Shown here piece after piece: positions 60,360 to 64,000 of a DNA stretch of 64,000 nt; the first letter of the stretch is position 1, and the number at the start of each line of letters is the position of its first letter. The notes under the pieces are model-generated. The model searched no databases, was not told the origin of the DNA, and saw only the letters and a program-made list of their open reading frames with translations. Source of the stretch: Endoryza foliicola (GTDB lineage: Bacteria; Bacteroidota; Bacteroidia; Chitinophagales; Chitinophagaceae); contig OZ245715.1 in assembly GCA_965226965.1 (NCBI GenBank), positions 1,798,001-1,862,000 of the forward strand, written 5' to 3'. The position numbers were made by a program, and so were the translations under genes.

Positions 60360-60528
60360 CGTTCTTCACCGGTGGCTCATTTTTCTTCGGTCTGAAGAAA
60401 AATAATTTGATCTGCAACCAGAGGTTTTTAAAATAGAAAAGCGCTCCTAAAACGGCAGCAATAATAACTTGAACCAGGTAGCTTCCGCTACCCGGATCAA
60501 CGTATAATAAGATGGGATTTAAATTCAC
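60343..60528 (-). CDS. Small single-pass membrane protein with DPGSGSY motif
   Basis: A 61-residue protein. YVDPGSGSYLVQVIIAAVLGA near residues 9-29 combines a conserved-looking Asp-Pro-Gly-Ser motif with the start of a membrane helix that continues to about 40. A basic, proline-rich tail (FFFRPKKNEPP) follows. Its start overlaps the stop of the peptidase gene by four bases, and its stop overlaps the methyltransferase start, so it is firmly inside the operon. The function is unknown. Confidence 0.78.
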   Translation of the reverse strand: MNLNPILLYVDPGSGSYLVQVIIAAVLGALFYFKNLWLQIKLFFFRPKKNEPPVKNDAPND

Positions 60529-61631
60529 AGGTAGCTGAGGTTTGTTTTAGGACTTAAAGTTAACAAAGTTTCGTACATCAACTTAATGGTATTGTCAATA
60601 TCATCTTTGTGAATCATTTCAACTGTAGTGTGCATGTAACGAAGCGGAATGGAAATCAATACCGAAGGGCAGCCGTCGTTCGCATAGGCAAATGAATCGG
60701 TGTCTGTACCGGTGCTTCTGCTTAGGGCTCTCCACTGAACAGGGATTTCATGCTTCTTCGCTACTTCTTCTACCAATCCTAATAGTTTATTGTGAACAGC
60801 AGGAGCGTAGGCCAAAGAAGGTCCTTGTCCGGTTTTTACATCACCTTCAATATTTTTATTGATCAATGGGGTAGAAGTATCGTGAGTTACGTCTGTTACA
60901 ATAGCAATATTGGGTTTAATACGACGCGCAATCATTTCAGCACCTCTCAATCCAATTTCTTCTTGAACGGCATTTACCACATACAGTCCAAAGGGAAGTT
61001 TCTTTTTATTTTCTTTGATCAAACGCGCTACTTCAGCGATCATGAATCCACCAACACGGTTGTCGAACGCACGACCCACATAGTTTCCATTGGCAAGTTC
61101 ATCAAAACCATCTTGATACGTTACTACTGCACCAACATGAACGCCGAGTTCTTCTACTTCTTTTTTAGAACGAGCGCCACAGTCTAACCACAAGTTGTCG
61201 GTTCTAGGCTGGGCTTCTTTTGCATCGGGTGTTCCAATGCGGGTATGAATAGCGGGCCATCCAAACACTGCTTTTACAGCGCCTTTCTTACCATGAATGA
61301 ATACGCGGCTAGCCGGTGCTGTTTGATGGTCTACGCCACCATTTCTTTTCAAATAGATCAAACCGTCGGCTGTGATGTAGTTTACAAACCAACTGATTTC
61401 ATCGGCATGCGCTTCTATTACAATTTTAAAGGGATGATCGGGGTTGATAACGCCTACGGCTGTTCCATAAGGATCAACGAAATGGGTATCAACATAAGGT
61501 TTGAGATAATTGATCCAGAGTTTTTGTCCCCAAGTTTCAAAACCAACGGGAGACGCATTATTGATGTAATTTTTTAGGAATTCGAGGGATTTAGGTGTCA
61601 CCACACCTTTCTTAGAAACTTGTTTTGCCAT
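60525..61631 (-). CDS. M42 family aminopeptidase
   Basis: A 368-residue cytoplasmic metallopeptidase. Metal ligands and catalytic residues fit M42: His in IEAHADEISW near 73, Asp in AFDNRVGG near 186, the Glu pair in AVQEEIGLRG near 219, Asp in VTDVTHDTST near 244, and His in MHTTVEMI near 340. The lid-region GTDTDSFAYAN near 318 is also present. The family hydrolyses short peptides as dodecamers. The ATG at 61631 gives MAKQVSKKG. It is 25 bp downstream of the UbiA-like gene. Confidence 0.92.
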   Translation of the reverse strand: MAKQVSKKGVVTPKSLEFLKNYINNASPVGFETWGQKLWINYLKPYVDTHFVDPYGTAVGVINPDHPFKIVIEAHADEISWFVNYITADGLIYLKRNGGVDHQTAPASRVFIHGKKGAVKAVFGWPAIHTRIGTPDAKEAQPRTDNLWLDCGARSKKEVEELGVHVGAVVTYQDGFDELANGNYVGRAFDNRVGGFMIAEVARLIKENKKKLPFGLYVVNAVQEEIGLRGAEMIARRIKPNIAIVTDVTHDTSTPLINKNIEGDVKTGQGPSLAYAPAVHNKLLGLVEEVAKKHEIPVQWRALSRSTGTDTDSFAYANDGCPSVLISIPLRYMHTTVEMIHKDDIDNTIKLMYETLLTLSPKTNLSYL

Positions 61632-61656
61632 AGTTATTAAATTGACTACAAATGTA

Positions 61657-62490
61657 CTAAAAACCAAGGACTATCAGCAACCAAGCGGGGGCAGCCATCA
61701 ATCCATCCAGCAATCCATAGTAGAGGTAGTCGTGATTGCTTTTGCGAGCAGTTTTATAGAGTGCGATGAGCGCTCCAACAGGAATCAAAAGTGCTAGTCT
61801 GGCCAAGGCCGTGCAAGGAAATAAGAAACTGGTGGCAAGGGTTAGAAAAAGCGCTGCATAGAAAAGGTTTTCAACTCCTTTCTCGGGTAAATAGGTGATC
61901 AAACTTTTGATGCCAATGCTTTTGTCGTATTCGCGATCACGCAGGTCAAAGAGGATGCAGATGGCATAGATGTAGAAAAAGCGATTGAAGAAGAAGATCA
62001 AATCGTTTTTCTGAATAGTAGCTTCTGCAATGTGAAGGGGAAGCCAAGCGGTAACATAGGTCCATACTGCTGCAAGGTAGATGGTTTTGCCGATGGCAAA
62101 TTTCTCCAGAAAACGAAAAGCCGGGATTTTAGGAGCGGTATACAGAAATGTAAGGATAGCAGCGGGTGTTAAGGCAATCCAATGAGAACGTAGTTGCCAA
62201 GCGAAATACACACTGGCCAAAGCACCAATGCTTGTTAAGGTCAAATGCAAGTACCCGTAACGGTGGGTGAACTTTGAACGACGAATTTCAGCGGGGGCAT
62301 TGGGGCTTAAAAACCAATGAAGGTTATAAGATGCCAATGTTGAACAGGCCACTAAAGACCAATACGATTGTTCTAACTCATTCGGTAAAATCAAGTACTG
62401 CTGCGTTTGCCATACCATTAAAACAGCGGTAAAGCTGAGCCAGACACCGGTAAATAAAGGGAAATCGAGCCAGTTTAAAAATCGAGTCAA
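61657..62490 (-). CDS. UbiA-fold prenyltransferase-like membrane protein
   Basis: A 277-residue polytopic protein with about eight or nine membrane segments. The second aspartate motif of the UbiA superfamily is present at residues 182-189 (DLRDREYD, then KSIGIKSL). The first motif, NDxxD, is missing; that position reads ASYNLHWFLSP near 53-63. The enzyme may use another ligand set or be inactive as a prenyltransferase. Aromatic substrate unknown. It is the second gene of the operon, 10 bp after the lipoprotein. Confidence 0.8.
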   Translation of the reverse strand: MTRFLNWLDFPLFTGVWLSFTAVLMVWQTQQYLILPNELEQSYWSLVACSTLASYNLHWFLSPNAPAEIRRSKFTHRYGYLHLTLTSIGALASVYFAWQLRSHWIALTPAAILTFLYTAPKIPAFRFLEKFAIGKTIYLAAVWTYVTAWLPLHIAEATIQKNDLIFFFNRFFYIYAICILFDLRDREYDKSIGIKSLITYLPEKGVENLFYAALFLTLATSFLFPCTALARLALLIPVGALIALYKTARKSNHDYLYYGLLDGLMAAPAWLLIVLGF

Positions 62491-62500
62491 ACGGCTTTGT

Positions 62501-62965
62501 TTAATTTCTGTTCACAACAATGGTTGGAGTAGTAACGGTATCACTTACGTTGCCGGCCAAATCTCTTAAAGCGAAACGAATCACCAATGTATCATTTTCA
62601 TACAAAGGAGGATTGTCGCTAACTTTAGGAGGGTTGATCGCTGAAACGAGGTAATTGCCGTATTCTAAATTTAATGCGAGCACACCACGTGGATTTTTCG
62701 GATAGTCGCCAATGGTAAGCGAAAAAGTATCGCGAATGGTTGGAACAGTGCGCTTATTCTTGCGGATCTTTTCTACATAAATAGTGTTGCTGATATCGCC
62801 TTCTTTGTCTGTGAAATCCAGACTTACAACCAAGGTTCCCCCACTGAATACTTCTGTTGAACTAACGCTCTTCAATTTGAGAGTGGGAGTGCTTTGAAGC
62901 TTATCTTTGCTACAAGAAACCAATCCGAACATCAATACCGCGATATATAGATACTTTTGCTTCAT
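62501..62965 (-). CDS. Small lipoprotein of unknown function
   Basis: A 154-residue lipoprotein with lipobox Cys18 (GLVSCSKDK). The mature part is a beta-rich, single immunoglobulin-like domain (TLKLKSVSSTEVFSGGTL; LVVSLDFTDKEGDISNTIYV). TFSLTIGDYPKNPRG and RDLAGNVSDTVTTP follow. The DFxDxEGD pattern is common in Bacteroidota surface lipoproteins. I recognise no enzyme motif. It begins the operon that runs to 57495, and it is divergent from the LuxE-like gene with 49 bp between starts. Confidence 0.8.
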   Translation of the reverse strand: MKQKYLYIAVLMFGLVSCSKDKLQSTPTLKLKSVSSTEVFSGGTLVVSLDFTDKEGDISNTIYVEKIRKNKRTVPTIRDTFSLTIGDYPKNPRGVLALNLEYGNYLVSAINPPKVSDNPPLYENDTLVIRFALRDLAGNVSDTVTTPTIVVNRN

Positions 62966-63014
62966 AATCTGTAATTCATTACAAATTTAACAGTACAGAA
63001 GGTAAGATACGAAT

Positions 63015-64000
63015 ATGAATTGTGAATTGGAACATAAAATTTTCTCCGCAAATCCCTCAAATTTCGATGAGTTGGCTTTGGAAGTCTTTGAGTTTCAATA
63101 CCAAAACAATTTGCTGTACCGTACCTATGTTGACACTCTATATACGCATAAGCCGAGCCTAAAGTTGGCCAAAGACATCCCTTTTTTACCCATTCAATTC
63201 TTCAAGTCCCATTCCATTGTTTCCGGTTCCTTCGAACCCGAGCTCTGTTTTGAGAGCAGTGGAACTACGGGGGCCAATACCAGCCGTCATTTTGTGAAGA
63301 AAGCGGCGCTGTATGAAACAAGTTTTTTTACCTGTTTTGAGCAGTTCTATGGATCGGTAGAAAATTGGTGTGTCATCGGGCTACTTCCTTCTTATTTGGA
63401 AAGAAAGGCCTCTTCATTGGTGTATATGGTAGAAGCGATGATCAAGAAGTCGAAACACCCAAAAAGCGGTTTTTACCTGTACGAACATGAAAAACTCGCG
63501 CAGGTGTTAAGTGATTTGGAAGCGAAGGGGCAGCCGGTCTTGTTATTTGGGGTCACTTTTGGATTGTTGGATTTTGCAGAGAAATATCAGCTTCCATTAA
63601 AGCATACCGTGATCATGGAAACGGGTGGAATGAAGGGAAGAAGAACTGAAATGACCAGAACGCAGGTTCACGAAGAATTGGTGGCGGCTTTTCAAACCAA
63701 TGCCATTCATTCGGAGTATGGGATGACGGAATTGTTGAGTCAGGGTTATTCTAAAGGCGACGGTATTTTTCATGCGGCGCCTTGGATGCGAATAGCTGTT
63801 CGGGAAGAAGAAGATCCGTTGAGTGTGAAGATGAATGAAAAGGCTTCGGGAGTTATTAATGTGATTGATCTGGCGAATTTATATTCTTGTTCTTTTATTG
63901 CTACAGATGATGCGGGGAGAATTCATCCCGATGGAAGTTTTGAAGTGTTAGGAAGAATTGATCATAGTGATGTGAGGGGGTGTTCGTTGATGATAGCAGA
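63015..64000 (+). CDS. LuxE-like acyl-protein ligase/acyltransferase, partial
   Basis: The gene starts with ATG at 63015 and is open to the window edge (328 complete codons). The ANL-type phosphate loop ESSGTTGANTSRH near 80 is typical of LuxE-like acyl-activating enzymes, as are HSEYGMTELLSQGY near 235-248 and the late DDAGRIHPDGSFEVLGRIDH near 298. The Bacteroidota members of about 330 residues are often annotated as acyl transferases or LuxE-family proteins. It probably activates a carboxylate as an adenylate and passes it to a thiol; the substrate is unknown. Only a few codons are likely to be missing. Confidence 0.87.
   Translation, partial: MNCELEHKIFSANPSNFDELALEVFEFQYQNNLLYRTYVDTLYTHKPSLKLAKDIPFLPIQFFKSHSIVSGSFEPELCFESSGTTGANTSRHFVKKAALYETSFFTCFEQFYGSVENWCVIGLLPSYLERKASSLVYMVEAMIKKSKHPKSGFYLYEHEKLAQVLSDLEAKGQPVLLFGVTFGLLDFAEKYQLPLKHTVIMETGGMKGRRTEMTRTQVHEELVAAFQTNAIHSEYGMTELLSQGYSKGDGIFHAAPWMRIAVREEEDPLSVKMNEKASGVINVIDLANLYSCSFIATDDAGRIHPDGSFEVLGRIDHSDVRGCSLMIA

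Noticed and set aside
1..64000. tRNA, rRNA, riboswitch, transposase or phage genes
   Set aside because: Nothing with a convincing signature was seen on either strand; small structured RNAs could be missed without a covariance-model search.

Overview
The window looks like a chromosomal segment from a member of the phylum Bacteroidota, most likely family Chitinophagaceae or a close relative. The family call is inference. Supporting signs are a type IX secretion gene (porQ), PorT-type beta-barrels, DUF2264, DUF5683 and DUF1080 proteins, an SDR-type threonine dehydrogenase, many lipoproteins and signal peptides, and several perfect TAnnTTTG -7 promoter boxes. Shine-Dalgarno sequences are largely absent. 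No rRNA, tRNA, phage, transposase or CRISPR locus was found. Base composition is moderate (about 40-45% G+C by eye).

Layout. 1-4011: end of a probable heparan-alpha-glucosaminide acetyltransferase-like gene, a sodium/solute symporter and a GH89 alpha-N-acetylglucosaminidase. 4153-6692: NdpA-like nucleoid protein and a DUF2264 protein. 6700-8420: a gene-free repeat region built from 17-bp hairpins spaced about 54 bp apart plus other repeats. 8572-14519: CzcCBA-type metal efflux operon with a small acidic secreted protein. 14921-19600: leuC-leuD-cimA-leuB, a complete citramalate route from pyruvate to 2-oxobutyrate. 19692-25968: alcohol dehydrogenase, di-haem peroxidase, aminotransferase, kdsA, threonine dehydrogenase. 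26013-26295: second hairpin array. 26443-32695: thioredoxin-like protein, PqqB-like metallohydrolase and a tandem pair of M14 peptidase-family proteins. 32843-36636: DUF1003, GH16 lipoprotein, GxxExxY, DUF1080, acylphosphatase. 36812-41224: sucrose operon (MFS importer, fructokinase, amylosucrase) preceded by a 22-bp perfect palindrome of LacI-operator type. 41340-47940: response regulator, TPR histidine kinase, dapB, DUF5683, parB, parA, UPF0173. 48094-51630: FMN reductase, phosphoesterase, two outer-membrane barrels. 51962-57288: lon, porQ, stand-alone receiver, bioB. 57495-62965: a tightly packed six-gene membrane/peptidase/methyltransferase operon. 63015-end: start of a LuxE-like ligase gene.

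The most unusual content lies between genes. Two hairpin arrays 18 kb apart share an ordered set of spacer classes. A family of modular intergenic islands joins the same short modules in the same order, in either orientation. Several islands run directly into genes and supply the terminal codons and stop. One pair brackets lon and another brackets the PqqB-like gene in inverted orientation.
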